DNA from: Burkholderia sp. NRF60-BP8
GTDB taxonomy: Bacteria; Pseudomonadota; Gammaproteobacteria; Burkholderiales; Burkholderiaceae
Assembly: GCF_001522585.2 (NCBI RefSeq)
Contig: NZ_CP013372.1
Span: 1-64,000, forward strand
Direction of reading: 5' to 3'
DNA length: 64,000 nucleotides
The notes beneath the pieces were generated by a model that made no database searches, was not told the DNA's origin, and saw nothing but the letters and a program-made list of their open reading frames with translations. Positions 54,095 through 63,108 of the stretch are shown here, in pieces (the stretch's first letter is position 1; each line of letters starts with the position of its first letter). The position numbers and the translations under genes are program-made.

Positions 54095-54126
54095 TGACAA
54101 AATCATCAATTATGATTTCAATGTCA
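54095..54126 (+). promoter_or_regulatory. 32-bp regulatory element, copy 1
   Basis: Begins TGACAAAATCATCAATTATG and ends CAATGTCA: TGACA and TGTCA arms bound an inner AAATCAT/ATGATTT inverted repeat (54100-54106 and 54112-54118). It is 26/32 identical to 61068-61099. Sits between the TetR gene and the hydroxylase gene, 47 bp before the latter. Confidence 0.65.
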
Positions 54127-54172
54127 TAAAGGCGGCCGGCAGTGGCCAGTCTCAAGAACTGGAGATGGAACG

Positions 54173-55870
54173 GTGGTGGAGACAAACCTGACGTGCGAGC
54201 CGGGCGTCCATGAAGGCAACGACGGCATGAGCTCTTCGGGCGGCCGCGACTTGCCGTCGGATGTAGACGTGCTCGTGGTGGGCTGCGGTCCCGTCGGCGC
54301 GGCGATCGGTGCGCTTCTTGGCCGGGACGGCGTGCGCGTGCTTGTCGTCGACAGGGCGGCGGAGATCTTCATGGCGCCACGTGCGATCGCGCTCGACAAC
54401 GACGCGCTTCGCATCCTGCAGTACATCGGGGTGAACGAAGCCGACCTCGATACAGTGGCGATCCCGTACGTCCGGATGCGCTCTCCCTGGTTCGGAGAGT
54501 TCGGGCGCATCAATACGCTGGGGAGCATCGATGGCCATCCGAAGCTCGTGACGTTCTATCAACCGGACCTGGAGCGATGCTTGCGTTCGCGACTAGCCGC
54601 GCACCGCACGGCCCGAATGGCGCTCGGTGTGACGCTCGTCTCGCTCGACGAGCACGCCGATTACGTCGCCGCCACGCTCGACAGCGGGCCGGGCGCACGG
54701 CACGTCGTGCGCGCCCGCTACGTCGTCGGTGCCGACGGCGCCAGCTCGATCGTGCGCCAGCTGATCGGACAGGATTTCAAGGGCAAGACGTTCGCGGAGG
54801 ACTGGTTGATCGTTGACGCGCGAAACGTGCGCCGACCCATCGACCATGTCGAGTTCATCTGTGATCACCGGCGGCCAACGCCTCATATGACCGCCCCCGG
54901 GGGGCGCGAGCGTTGGGAGTTCATGCTCCATCCCGACGAGACGCGAGAAGAAATGGAATCCGACGAACGCATTCGCGAACTGCTCGCGCCGTGGGGCGGC
55001 ATCGAGGACATGGTGATCGAACGCAAGGCCGTGTACCGTTTTCATGCCCGAACCGTCACGACGTTCAGCAAAGGGCGCGTTTTTCTCGCGGGTGACGCCG
55101 CCCATATCACTCCGCCGTTCGTTGGCCAGGGGCTCGTCGCCGGCCTGCGCGATGCCGCGAATCTCGGCTGGAAACTGGCGTGGGTCGTCAAAGGCCACGC
55201 AATCCCGAAAATCCTGGATTCCTACGATCAGGAACGACGACCGCACGCCAAGGCGATGATCGGCGTCGCGAAATTCATGGGCAAGCTCGTGATGCCGCGA
55301 AACGCCGGGATCGCGTTGTTCACGCATGGTCTGATGCGATTGACGCGGCTCGTTCCGCCGCTGCGGAATCACTTCGACGAACTCGGGATCAAGCCGAAGA
55401 ATGCGTTCCGGAGCGGTCTGTTCGTCCCCGGCCATTCGTCCACGCGGCTCGTGCGCGGCGCAGCCCTGCCGCAGGGATGGCTGCGCAGGCACGATGGGAC
55501 GATCTGCCTGAGCGACGACGTGTTCGGTAGTGGTCTCGCGCTGATCGGATTCGGACGGGATCCAGGCGTCGAACTCGACGCCGGCGCGCGAGCCGCGTTG
55601 ATCGCGGCGGGCGGTGTCGTGGTGCAGGTCGTGCACCGCGGGCAGCGCCTTCATCGCATCGAGGACGACGGATGGGAGGACCTGGACGGTACGTTCATGC
55701 CGGGTGTCGTGCGGTTTGGCTGGGCGGCCGTGATTCGGCCGGACAAAACGGTCCTGCACGAAGGCCCGGTGGCCGACTCGACCCGTCTGGTTCTCGAATC
55801 CCTGCGATTGCTTGGTGCTCGCACCTCGTTGTCGTCGCTGTCCGATCACATTGCCCAGCCGATTTCCTGA
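54173..55870 (+). CDS. FAD-dependent aromatic hydroxylase (MhpA type)
   Basis: 565 aa. FAD domain VDVLVVGCGPVGAAIGALLG, DG-type motif VGADGASSIVRQLIGQDF, and FLAGDAAHITPPFVGQGL; C-terminal thioredoxin-like domain as in phenol hydroxylase/MhpA. Adds an ortho hydroxyl to a phenolic substrate to make a catechol. GGAG at 54161 supports the GTG start at 54173 (54176 GTG equally possible). First gene of the operon; substrate unknown. Confidence 0.9.
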   Translation: MVETNLTCEPGVHEGNDGMSSSGGRDLPSDVDVLVVGCGPVGAAIGALLGRDGVRVLVVDRAAEIFMAPRAIALDNDALRILQYIGVNEADLDTVAIPYVRMRSPWFGEFGRINTLGSIDGHPKLVTFYQPDLERCLRSRLAAHRTARMALGVTLVSLDEHADYVAATLDSGPGARHVVRARYVVGADGASSIVRQLIGQDFKGKTFAEDWLIVDARNVRRPIDHVEFICDHRRPTPHMTAPGGRERWEFMLHPDETREEMESDERIRELLAPWGGIEDMVIERKAVYRFHARTVTTFSKGRVFLAGDAAHITPPFVGQGLVAGLRDAANLGWKLAWVVKGHAIPKILDSYDQERRPHAKAMIGVAKFMGKLVMPRNAGIALFTHGLMRLTRLVPPLRNHFDELGIKPKNAFRSGLFVPGHSSTRLVRGAALPQGWLRRHDGTICLSDDVFGSGLALIGFGRDPGVELDAGARAALIAAGGVVVQVVHRGQRLHRIEDDGWEDLDGTFMPGVVRFGWAAVIRPDKTVLHEGPVADSTRLVLESLRLLGARTSLSSLSDHIAQPIS

Positions 55871-55877
55871 GGCCCCC

Positions 55878-56948
55878 ATGAAGCTCACGACTGCACAACC
55901 CGCACGGAGTCCCCAGCCGACGACGAAGGCTCGGGCGCTTTCCTATTTGATGTTCGAGCGTCCCGATCTCGAACGGGCCGAACGATTTCTCAACGATTTC
56001 GGCCTGCGAACGGTATCCCGTGACGGCGAATATCTGTTTCTCCGAGGCACGGCCGCCACACCGTTCTGCTATGTCGTCCGGCAGGCTGAAAAAAATCGTT
56101 TCGTCGGCTTCGGGCTTGAAGTTGACGGTATCGACGCACTGCGAAAGCTTGCCGACGTGCCGGGCGCGTCGGATGTGGAGCCGTCGCCGTGGCCCGGAGG
56201 CGGCCATCGCGTCACGCTCGTCGATCCGTCGGGTTTTCGTGTCGACGCGGTCGCGGGACAAGCGCGGGCCGGCGCCCTGCCGCACCGGTCGGCGTTAGCG
56301 TTCAACTCGCCCGATTCCATCGTTCGCGTGAACGATACCCAGCGTGCGCCGCTGGCGGCGCCGGAAGTGATTCGCCTCGGTCATGTCGTGCTCGAACTCG
56401 CCGATTTCCAGGCGACTTGCGCGTGGTACACGTCTCACTTCGGTTTCATCCCGAGCGACGTTCAGGTGTTGCCGGATGGATCGCCCGCCGTCGCGTTCTT
56501 GCGGCTCGATCGCGGGGCGACCCCCACGGATCACCATACGCTGGCATTGGCACAGGGATTCGCAGCGCTTTACAGCCACTCGGCATTCGAGCTGGTGGAC
56601 GCGGACGCCGTCGGGATCGGGCAGCGTGTGTTGAGCGAAAAAGGATGGACGCACGCATGGGGGATGGGTCGTCACATTCTCGGCAGCCAGGTCTTCGACT
56701 ATTGGCAGGACCCTTGGGGCGACAAGCACGAACACTATTGCGATGGGGACATGTTCACGGCGGACGTGGCGACGGGCATCCACGAAGTCAGCCGTGAAGC
56801 GATGTCGCAGTGGGGCCCCCGGATGCCGCGCAGCTTCACCAAACCGAAGATCACCGCCGCAAGCATCGCATCGCTGATCCGAAACCTCCGGGCCAGTCCG
56901 GACGTCACGTTTGCGAAGCTGCGCACGCTCGCGAAGCTGTTTGCGTGA
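55878..56948 (+). CDS. Extradiol ring-cleavage dioxygenase (VOC family)
   Basis: 356 aa type-I extradiol dioxygenase with two vicinal-oxygen-chelate domains. Metal ligands probably His in RLGHVVLELAD, His in DHHTLALAQG, and Glu in GDKHEHYCDGD. C-terminal 60 residues are an extra helical extension. Starts 7 bp after the hydroxylase stop. Expected to cleave the catechol made by the hydroxylase (meta cleavage). Confidence 0.85.
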   Translation: MKLTTAQPARSPQPTTKARALSYLMFERPDLERAERFLNDFGLRTVSRDGEYLFLRGTAATPFCYVVRQAEKNRFVGFGLEVDGIDALRKLADVPGASDVEPSPWPGGGHRVTLVDPSGFRVDAVAGQARAGALPHRSALAFNSPDSIVRVNDTQRAPLAAPEVIRLGHVVLELADFQATCAWYTSHFGFIPSDVQVLPDGSPAVAFLRLDRGATPTDHHTLALAQGFAALYSHSAFELVDADAVGIGQRVLSEKGWTHAWGMGRHILGSQVFDYWQDPWGDKHEHYCDGDMFTADVATGIHEVSREAMSQWGPRMPRSFTKPKITAASIASLIRNLRASPDVTFAKLRTLAKLFA

Positions 56949-56984
56949 CCTTCATCTTCACTCAGACCTGTTCGAGGCATCTTC

Positions 56985-57941
56985 ATGGCATTGCACGTCT
57001 TGCACTACCGGCATCAGGGGCGCGCCCAATGGGGCGTGGTGAGGCACCACCGGATCACGCCGATACCGGGCGACTACCCGACGACCGGCGAATTCGTGCG
57101 AGCACATCGGATCGATGACCTCGCCGCGCTCGACGGAGAAACGATTCGCGAATCGGACGTCGAGTGGCTGTCGCCGGTCACGCGCAATCAACGGTTCGTT
57201 TGCCAGGGCGCCAACTATCGCCAGCACATGATCGAGTCCGGCATGAATCCGGATGCGAAGTCATTCAACATGATCTTCACGAAGGCGACGAGCTGCATCG
57301 TCGCCGCCGATTCCGACGTCATCCGGCCGCAACATGTGCGGTTTCTGGACTACGAGATCGAACTGGGGCTCGTGCTTCGCCGCGATATCACGTCCCGGCA
57401 AGCCATCACGGACACGAACCTGCACGAGTACGTGGCGGGCCTCGTGATCGTCAACGACTATTCCGCACGCGATATCCAGATTCCTCAAATGCAGTTTTAC
57501 AAGGGAAAAAGCTATCGGACGTTCGGGCCCGTGGGGCCGTATCTGTGCCTGCTGGATTCAAGCGATATCGCGCGGCTGCGCGCGCTGACACTGACGCTGA
57601 CCGTGAACGGGGAAGTGCGCCAGAGCGATTCGACCGCGAACCTCGTGTATGGTCCGGCCGAAACGCTCACGGAGCTTTCGGGGGTTCAGGATCTGAACGC
57701 CGGTGACTTGCTTGCAACGGGCACGCCGTCCGGATGCGCGCTCAGCATTCCGTCGCCGGCGAAGCAACGGGTTGCCGCGTTGCTGCCGGAGCACATGAAG
57801 TGGCGGATCTTCGCGAAGGTTCAGGCTGCGCGCCCGCAGTACCTGAAGGCCGGGGATCTGGTCGAGTCGCGGATCCGGAGCAGGGACGGGGCAATCGACC
57901 TCGGTGTGCAACGCAACCGAATCGTGGACGAGCTCGCATGA
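56985..57941 (+). CDS. Fumarylacetoacetate hydrolase family protein
   Basis: 318 aa. Metal-binding FLDYEIELGLVLRRD (Glu, Glu) and VNDYSARDIQIPQMQFYKGK (Asp); C-terminal GDLLATGTPSGCA. Hydrolase/decarboxylase of 2-hydroxy-dienoate or acylpyruvate products of meta cleavage. Its TGA overlaps the ATG of the ligase gene (ATGA). Confidence 0.9.
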   Translation: MALHVLHYRHQGRAQWGVVRHHRITPIPGDYPTTGEFVRAHRIDDLAALDGETIRESDVEWLSPVTRNQRFVCQGANYRQHMIESGMNPDAKSFNMIFTKATSCIVAADSDVIRPQHVRFLDYEIELGLVLRRDITSRQAITDTNLHEYVAGLVIVNDYSARDIQIPQMQFYKGKSYRTFGPVGPYLCLLDSSDIARLRALTLTLTVNGEVRQSDSTANLVYGPAETLTELSGVQDLNAGDLLATGTPSGCALSIPSPAKQRVAALLPEHMKWRIFAKVQAARPQYLKAGDLVESRIRSRDGAIDLGVQRNRIVDELA

Positions 57942-59899
57942 ACGCCATCGCAACCGAAGCGGACGTGCTTCGGATCGAAAACCAGGGGCCGCCCGCCGAC
58001 CTCCCGGCCAGCACTTACGAGATGATCGGCCGTGGTGCGGCGATCGACCCGACCGCGCCGGCCTTGTCATTTTTCCTGCGCGCCGACGATCATCGCAAGC
58101 CATTGCGCTGGAACTATGCGGCGCTTCTGCGGGATATCACCCGCGCCGCGAACATGTTTTCACGCCTCGGTATCGATCGCCACTCGGTGGTCGCCTACGT
58201 GCTGCCGAATTTGCCGGAAACGCATTTCGTCATCTGGGGAGGCGAAGCGGCCGGGATCGTGTGCGCGATCAATCCGTTGCTGGAGGGGCCGGCGATCGCA
58301 TCGCTGCTCAAGGCCGCAAACGCAAAGGTGCTGGTGACGCTGGCGCCTTTTCCGGGAACGGATATCTGGTCGAAGATCCAGCCCATCCTGAGCGAGGTGC
58401 CATCGCTGCAAAGCCTCGTCCTGATCGATCTGGCCGAGCGTGTGCAGGGGTGGCGCCGAATTGCCGCCCGCGCGATGCAGCGTCGAGAATGCAAACGGTT
58501 GCACGGGCGCGCGGGCGTGCGCGGTGCCGTTCCGCGCCACGTCGAGATCCATGACTTCGACAGTGCGATGTCGCGTGAATCCGGCGATTCGCTGCTGAGC
58601 CCACGGCGTTTTGAAGCCGACGACATATCGTCTTACTTCTGTACGGGCGGCACGACGGGATTGCCGAAAATCGCGATTCGCCGGCACGGCAACGAGGTGG
58701 CCAATGCCTGGAGCGTCGGGCAGGTCGTCGGCGCCGGGATGGGCCCGGGGAAGACCGTGTTCTGCGGACTGCCGCTGTTCCATGTCAATGCCGTGCTGGC
58801 AACCGGCCTGGTGCCGTTCTCGCGCGGCGCACATGTGGTGCTGGGTACGCCACAGGGCTATCGCGGCGACGGCGTCGTCAAACGATTCTGGGAAATCGTC
58901 GAGCACCACAGGATCAATTTCTTCAGCGCGGTGCCGACCTTGTATTCGGCGTTGCTCGACGTGCCCGTCGACGGCCGGAACATCGACTCGCTGGAATATG
59001 GACTTTGCGGTGCCGCGCCGATGCCCGTGGAAGTATTTCGCCTGTTCCAGGATCGCACCGGGGTCCGGATCCTCGAAGGCTACGGGCTCACCGAGGGCGC
59101 ATGCGTAAGCAGCGTCAATCCGCCAGGCGGCGAACGGCGTCTCGGTTCGATCGGCTTGCGCATCCCCGGCCAAATGATGAAGGCGGTGATACTCGACGAC
59201 GCCGGCCGCTACGTGCGCGATTGCGTCGAGAACGAAGTCGGTGTGCTGACGATTTCCGGGCCGAACGTGTTCGCGGGCTATCTTCAGGAAGATCAGAACA
59301 AGAGCCTGTGGCTCGATCTCGGCGACGGCCGGCAGTGGCTCAACACCGGGGATCTCGCGCGACGCGATGCCCAAGGCTACTTCTGGCTCACGGGCCGCCG
59401 CAAGGAGCTCATCATCCGGGGAGGTCACAATATCGATCCGGCGACGATCGAAGAACCGCTGCACCGCCACCCGGCAGTGCAAATCGCTGCGGCAATCGGA
59501 CGTCCCGACGTGCATGCTGGCGAGCTGCCAGTCGCATACGTGCAGTTGAAAGCCGGCGCAACGGCAACCGAGACGGAGCTCGACACGTTCATACGCAGCA
59601 TGATCGGCGAGCGCGCCGCGATACCGAAGCGGATTCATATCGTCGATGCGATGCCGCTTACGGCGGTCGGCAAGATCTTCAAGCCCGAACTCAAACGATG
59701 GGAGACGTTCGACGCGCTGGTCTCCGCGCTGAAGGATGCCGGCGTCGAGGGTGCGCGGGTGAGCATGGTGGACGACCCGTCGCGCGGGCTCACCCTGCAT
59801 GTGGCGCTGAGCGATCACGCGCAGATTGCGAAGGCCAATACGGTGATGGGCCGCTTCCCGTTTGCCTTTTCGACTTCTGTCGAACCCGAACATCACTGA
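57938..59899 (+). CDS. AMP-forming acyl-CoA ligase
   Basis: 653 aa ANL-superfamily enzyme. P-loop YFCTGGTTGLPK, YGLTEGACVSS, hinge GDLARRDAQGYFWLTGRRKE, and the catalytic Lys in TAVGKIFKPEL. Activates a carboxylic acid with CoA. In this operon it may activate an aromatic or side-chain carboxylate before ring cleavage or the released acid after it. Longer than most (about 100 residues extra at the C-terminus). Overlaps the FAH gene by 4 bp. Confidence 0.9.
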   Translation: MNAIATEADVLRIENQGPPADLPASTYEMIGRGAAIDPTAPALSFFLRADDHRKPLRWNYAALLRDITRAANMFSRLGIDRHSVVAYVLPNLPETHFVIWGGEAAGIVCAINPLLEGPAIASLLKAANAKVLVTLAPFPGTDIWSKIQPILSEVPSLQSLVLIDLAERVQGWRRIAARAMQRRECKRLHGRAGVRGAVPRHVEIHDFDSAMSRESGDSLLSPRRFEADDISSYFCTGGTTGLPKIAIRRHGNEVANAWSVGQVVGAGMGPGKTVFCGLPLFHVNAVLATGLVPFSRGAHVVLGTPQGYRGDGVVKRFWEIVEHHRINFFSAVPTLYSALLDVPVDGRNIDSLEYGLCGAAPMPVEVFRLFQDRTGVRILEGYGLTEGACVSSVNPPGGERRLGSIGLRIPGQMMKAVILDDAGRYVRDCVENEVGVLTISGPNVFAGYLQEDQNKSLWLDLGDGRQWLNTGDLARRDAQGYFWLTGRRKELIIRGGHNIDPATIEEPLHRHPAVQIAAAIGRPDVHAGELPVAYVQLKAGATATETELDTFIRSMIGERAAIPKRIHIVDAMPLTAVGKIFKPELKRWETFDALVSALKDAGVEGARVSMVDDPSRGLTLHVALSDHAQIAKANTVMGRFPFAFSTSVEPEHH

Positions 59900-60114
59900 T
59901 TGTCGATTCTCGGAACGTTTGGGGTTGAAGTAAGCAAATAAATTAGGAATTCGAAGTTAAGGAAGAAAGGGATTTTTCTTGACGAAGCAGCCCCCGATGC
60001 TTTTGGCCTCGTGTGTCATAAGCGCAGGACCAGCCCGAAAGTCATGCCTGGCGCACGAGGATGAAGACAGGTTTCACGATTCTTGAACACCAACACCAAA
60101 ATCTGGAGACAAAC

Positions 60115-60840
60115 ATGAAACGGATCAGCGCAGGAACCGTCGTACTGGTCGCGGCCATCTCTGGCGCGCATGCCCAATCAGCCGGTCAGTGGGTGGTCAA
60201 TGCCGGCTGGTCCCATTTTGCGCCGCAGGGGGCGGCGGATCCGCTGACCGTCAATGCGCTTGGCCAGTCACAAGTGATGACCGGCAGCGGTGGGGAGATC
60301 GCAAGCGGCGATACGTTCGGAGTGACCGCAACGTACTTCCTGACCGACCATATCGCGGCGACGACAGTCATGGGTTTTCCGCCGACATGGCACTTGAACG
60401 GCGCAGGTACGCTCAGCGGTTTCGGCGAGCTGGGGACCGCGCGGGCCTGGAGTCCGGCGATCATCTTCAACTACTACTTCGGCCAACCGAATGCACGGTT
60501 CAGGCCGTATCTGGGCGCCGGCGTCACCTACACGTGGTTCAGCAACATCAAGCTCAGCAATCCCGTTTCCACCGGCCAGATCTATTTCTCGCCGACCGTC
60601 GGGACCGCGCTCGAGGGACCGACATCCGTGTCGCTCAGTCATTCCTTTGCGCCCGTCGTCAACGGCGGCCTGACCTACAACATCGATTCTCACTGGTCGA
60701 TCAATGCGTCGGTGGCGTATTCGTGGGTATCGACACGCGCCACGCTCACTACCCGGTCATCCGTCGGCACGGTCACGAGCACCAGCAAATTCCGGGTCAA
60801 TCCGATCGTGACGTTCCTGTCGGTCGGATACCGCTTCTGA
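60115..60840 (+). CDS. OmpW-family outer-membrane channel
   Basis: 241 aa. Signal peptide MKRISAGTVVLVAAISGAHA then QSAGQWVVNAGW; eight-stranded barrel pattern, ending in FLSVGYRF with the C-terminal Phe. GFPPTWHL and YYFGQPNARFRPYLGAGV are OmpW hallmarks. Small hydrophobic channel, often in aromatic operons (like AlkL, XylN/TodX-type uptake). The 215-bp gap after the ligase holds an AT-rich stretch, so a separate promoter is possible. Confidence 0.9.
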   Translation: MKRISAGTVVLVAAISGAHAQSAGQWVVNAGWSHFAPQGAADPLTVNALGQSQVMTGSGGEIASGDTFGVTATYFLTDHIAATTVMGFPPTWHLNGAGTLSGFGELGTARAWSPAIIFNYYFGQPNARFRPYLGAGVTYTWFSNIKLSNPVSTGQIYFSPTVGTALEGPTSVSLSHSFAPVVNGGLTYNIDSHWSINASVAYSWVSTRATLTTRSSVGTVTSTSKFRVNPIVTFLSVGYRF

Positions 60841-61243
60841 ACCGCATTAGCCAGGACACGTCGCACGCATGTTGCAGTCGCCGCCCAGCGCGGCGACGTG
60901 ACGATCGCCGTCGAGTTTCAGCGGCGCATGGCCCGACCGCGGACGTTTCGTGATCCTTGCTCGCGACATGCGTCGAGTGCGATCGGAATGTTGAGGATTG
61001 CTAACCCGAAAGATGAATATGACACCGACGTTAGGAAACGTTGGAGCACGCGCTCTATCGACATAAATGACAAAAGTATCAATATTGAGTTTAATGTCAA
61101 TAAATGTTGTGGCCGGCCCCTGTGGGGCGCCTGGTTACCGATCGCGGCGACCAAGGCGTCGAGGGTTACTTGATTCCAAGGGAGCGCACTCGCAGCGGAG
61201 GCGTCCCGAACCGTCATACGCGGGTGTTGCTTGGGAGGGAAAT
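60841..61243. other. Gap between OmpW and DUF2844 genes
   Basis: About 400 bp. It holds the second 32-bp element (61068-61099) in an AT-rich patch, and the ribosome binding site of the DUF2844 gene. No gene identified. Confidence 0.5.
61068..61099 (+). promoter_or_regulatory. 32-bp regulatory element, copy 2
   Basis: Begins TGACAAAAGTATCAATATTG and ends TTAATGTCA. Same TGACA/TGTCA arms at the same spacing as copy 1 and 26/32 identical, including conserved AAA and ATCAAT words. 145 bp before the DUF2844 start. Confidence 0.65.
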
Positions 61244-61735
61244 GTGAAGTCGATTAGCTATGCTTACGCCGCTGCGCTCATCGCGGGATTGGCAACGCCA
61301 CATGCGCATGCCGAACTGGGCGGCGCACCGATATCGCTGCCCGCCGCCGATCAGGCCGCGAAAGTGCGTGTGATGCGGCCTGCGAATCGAGCGGCCGATG
61401 GCCTGACGGCGAATCCAGCCGTTTACATCGTCCGTGAAACTACGCTCGGATCGGGAACCGTGATTCGCGAATACACATCGGGCGACGGAATCGTCTTCGG
61501 CATAGCGTGGCAAGGGCCGACGATTCCCGATCTCGCGTCGTTGCTCGGCGGTTATCTTCGCGATTACAGCGCGGGCGTGGAAGCCGCGCATGCACTTCGT
61601 GGCTGGCGTACGCCGGTATCTGTTTCGGCGCGCAATCTCGTGATCAAGACAGGAGGGCACATGGGGGCATTTTCCGGGCAAGCCTGGTTGCCGCCCGCGC
61701 TTCCGCCCGGCCTGACCGGCAACGATATCCTGTAA
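61244..61735 (+). CDS. DUF2844-family exported protein
   Basis: 163 aa from the GTG at 61244, chosen for GGGAGGG 5-11 bp upstream. Signal peptide (YAYAAALIAGLATPHAHA). Mature part: YIVRETTLGSGTVIREYTSG, FGIAWQGPTIPDLASLLGGY, and a C-terminal GQAWLPPALPPGLTGNDIL. Matches my memory of DUF2844; function unknown. Starts a two-gene unit with the DUF3443 gene 5 bp downstream. Confidence 0.78.
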   Translation: MKSISYAYAAALIAGLATPHAHAELGGAPISLPAADQAAKVRVMRPANRAADGLTANPAVYIVRETTLGSGTVIREYTSGDGIVFGIAWQGPTIPDLASLLGGYLRDYSAGVEAAHALRGWRTPVSVSARNLVIKTGGHMGAFSGQAWLPPALPPGLTGNDIL

Positions 61736-61740
61736 CTCCC

Positions 61741-62988
61741 ATGAAAATGATCATGAGCATTTTTCGTACGGTCGTCCGGTGGTTCAGCATATTCAGCTTG
61801 ATGACCGTCTCGGCAGCTTTCCTCGTTGCGTGCGGCGGCGGCGATTCAGGTTCCGACGAAACGGGCGCCAGTAGTTCTGGCGCATCGGACGGCAACACCG
61901 GAAATACCGCAATCGTTACGGTTGCGCGAGGCGTTGCACGCGTCGTCAACATTCCGACCGTCAACATCAAGATTTGTGCGCCCGGAACGTCACGCTGCCA
62001 GGTGGTGTCCAATGTGCTCGTTGACACCGCATCGTATGGCTTGCGGATCGTACGTAATGCAATTCCAAGCGTTATCGACAGCCTGCCTAAAACGACTACA
62101 AACGACGGATCGACGCTTTCCGAATGCGGCAAGTTCGTTTCGAGTTATACGTGGGGCACGGTTCGAACGATTGACCTTTCCATTGGCGATGAACGTGCGA
62201 GTTCCTTGCCGGTGCAGATCATCGGCGATCTTGCCACGGACAACGTGCCAAGTTCGTGTACAAACGGGAATGAAGCTGCGAACTCGGCCACGGCTCTTGG
62301 TGCAAACGGCATTCTTGGAATTGGTCCGGCGCCCTATGATTGTGGTGCACCCTGTGTGAAGGTCGCGTCGTTGAGCAACTACTACTCGTGCGCGGACGGA
62401 AACTCGAGCTGCGTACAAGTCACCGTGCCGCTATCGCAACAGATCAGCAATCCTGTCGGTCAGTTCGCCGCAGACAACAACGGCGTGATTGTAAAAATGC
62501 CGCAGATTTCGGAAGACGGTCGGGAAAGCGTGACGGGCTCGTTGATTTTTGGCATCGGCACTCAAGGCAACAATGCATTCGGCGCCACCACGAAGCTGAT
62601 GTCAACGACGACGGGTGATGTGCCAGGAGCGTTCCTTTCCAGAAAGGTCACCGCGTTCTTCGATACTGGATCAAATGCGAATTTCTTCGATGACTCGGCG
62701 CAGATTGCGTGTGCCAAGAACACGCAATTCTACTGCCCGTCAACGACGACCACCTATGCTGCGACTCTGGTTGGGCTCGACGGCACAGTGAGCATGATTT
62801 CCCTGTCCGTTGCTAACGCAGATACGTTGTTCTCGAGGAGTTCAACATATGCATTCAATGACGTCGCAGGTCACTTCGGCTCGTCCTCTTGGCTAGATCT
62901 CGGGCTGCCATATTTTTACGGTCGAACGATCTATTTTGGCCTGGATCGTTCGGCGGAAGGCGGCTCTGCGCCTTACGTCGCATACTGA
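61741..62988 (+). CDS. DUF3443-family lipoprotein with aspartic-protease-like motifs
   Basis: 415 aa. Lipoprotein signal with lipobox FLVAC; acidic Ser/Gly-rich linker to about residue 55. Two DT(A/G)S motifs in the same reading frame: VLVDTASYGLRIV near residue 97 and AFFDTGSNANFF near residue 305, each followed by a hydrophobic-Gly pattern, and GANGILGIGPAP between them. That spacing is the layout of a bilobed pepsin-type aspartic protease; the first motif has Ala for Gly. Base composition is noticeably less GC-rich than neighbours. Function unknown; protease activity is a hypothesis. Confidence 0.8.
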   Translation: MKMIMSIFRTVVRWFSIFSLMTVSAAFLVACGGGDSGSDETGASSSGASDGNTGNTAIVTVARGVARVVNIPTVNIKICAPGTSRCQVVSNVLVDTASYGLRIVRNAIPSVIDSLPKTTTNDGSTLSECGKFVSSYTWGTVRTIDLSIGDERASSLPVQIIGDLATDNVPSSCTNGNEAANSATALGANGILGIGPAPYDCGAPCVKVASLSNYYSCADGNSSCVQVTVPLSQQISNPVGQFAADNNGVIVKMPQISEDGRESVTGSLIFGIGTQGNNAFGATTKLMSTTTGDVPGAFLSRKVTAFFDTGSNANFFDDSAQIACAKNTQFYCPSTTTTYAATLVGLDGTVSMISLSVANADTLFSRSSTYAFNDVAGHFGSSSWLDLGLPYFYGRTIYFGLDRSAEGGSAPYVAY

Positions 62989-63108
62989 TGCCTTGAGGCG
63001 GGCCGGCAACCCATCAAGATACTTGTCATTGATCTGCAATCGGTTGGAAATTGAGTCGCCGAAGGAGATGGGTATTGGATCGGGGTGACACCGGCTCGTC
63101 CAGTCGAT

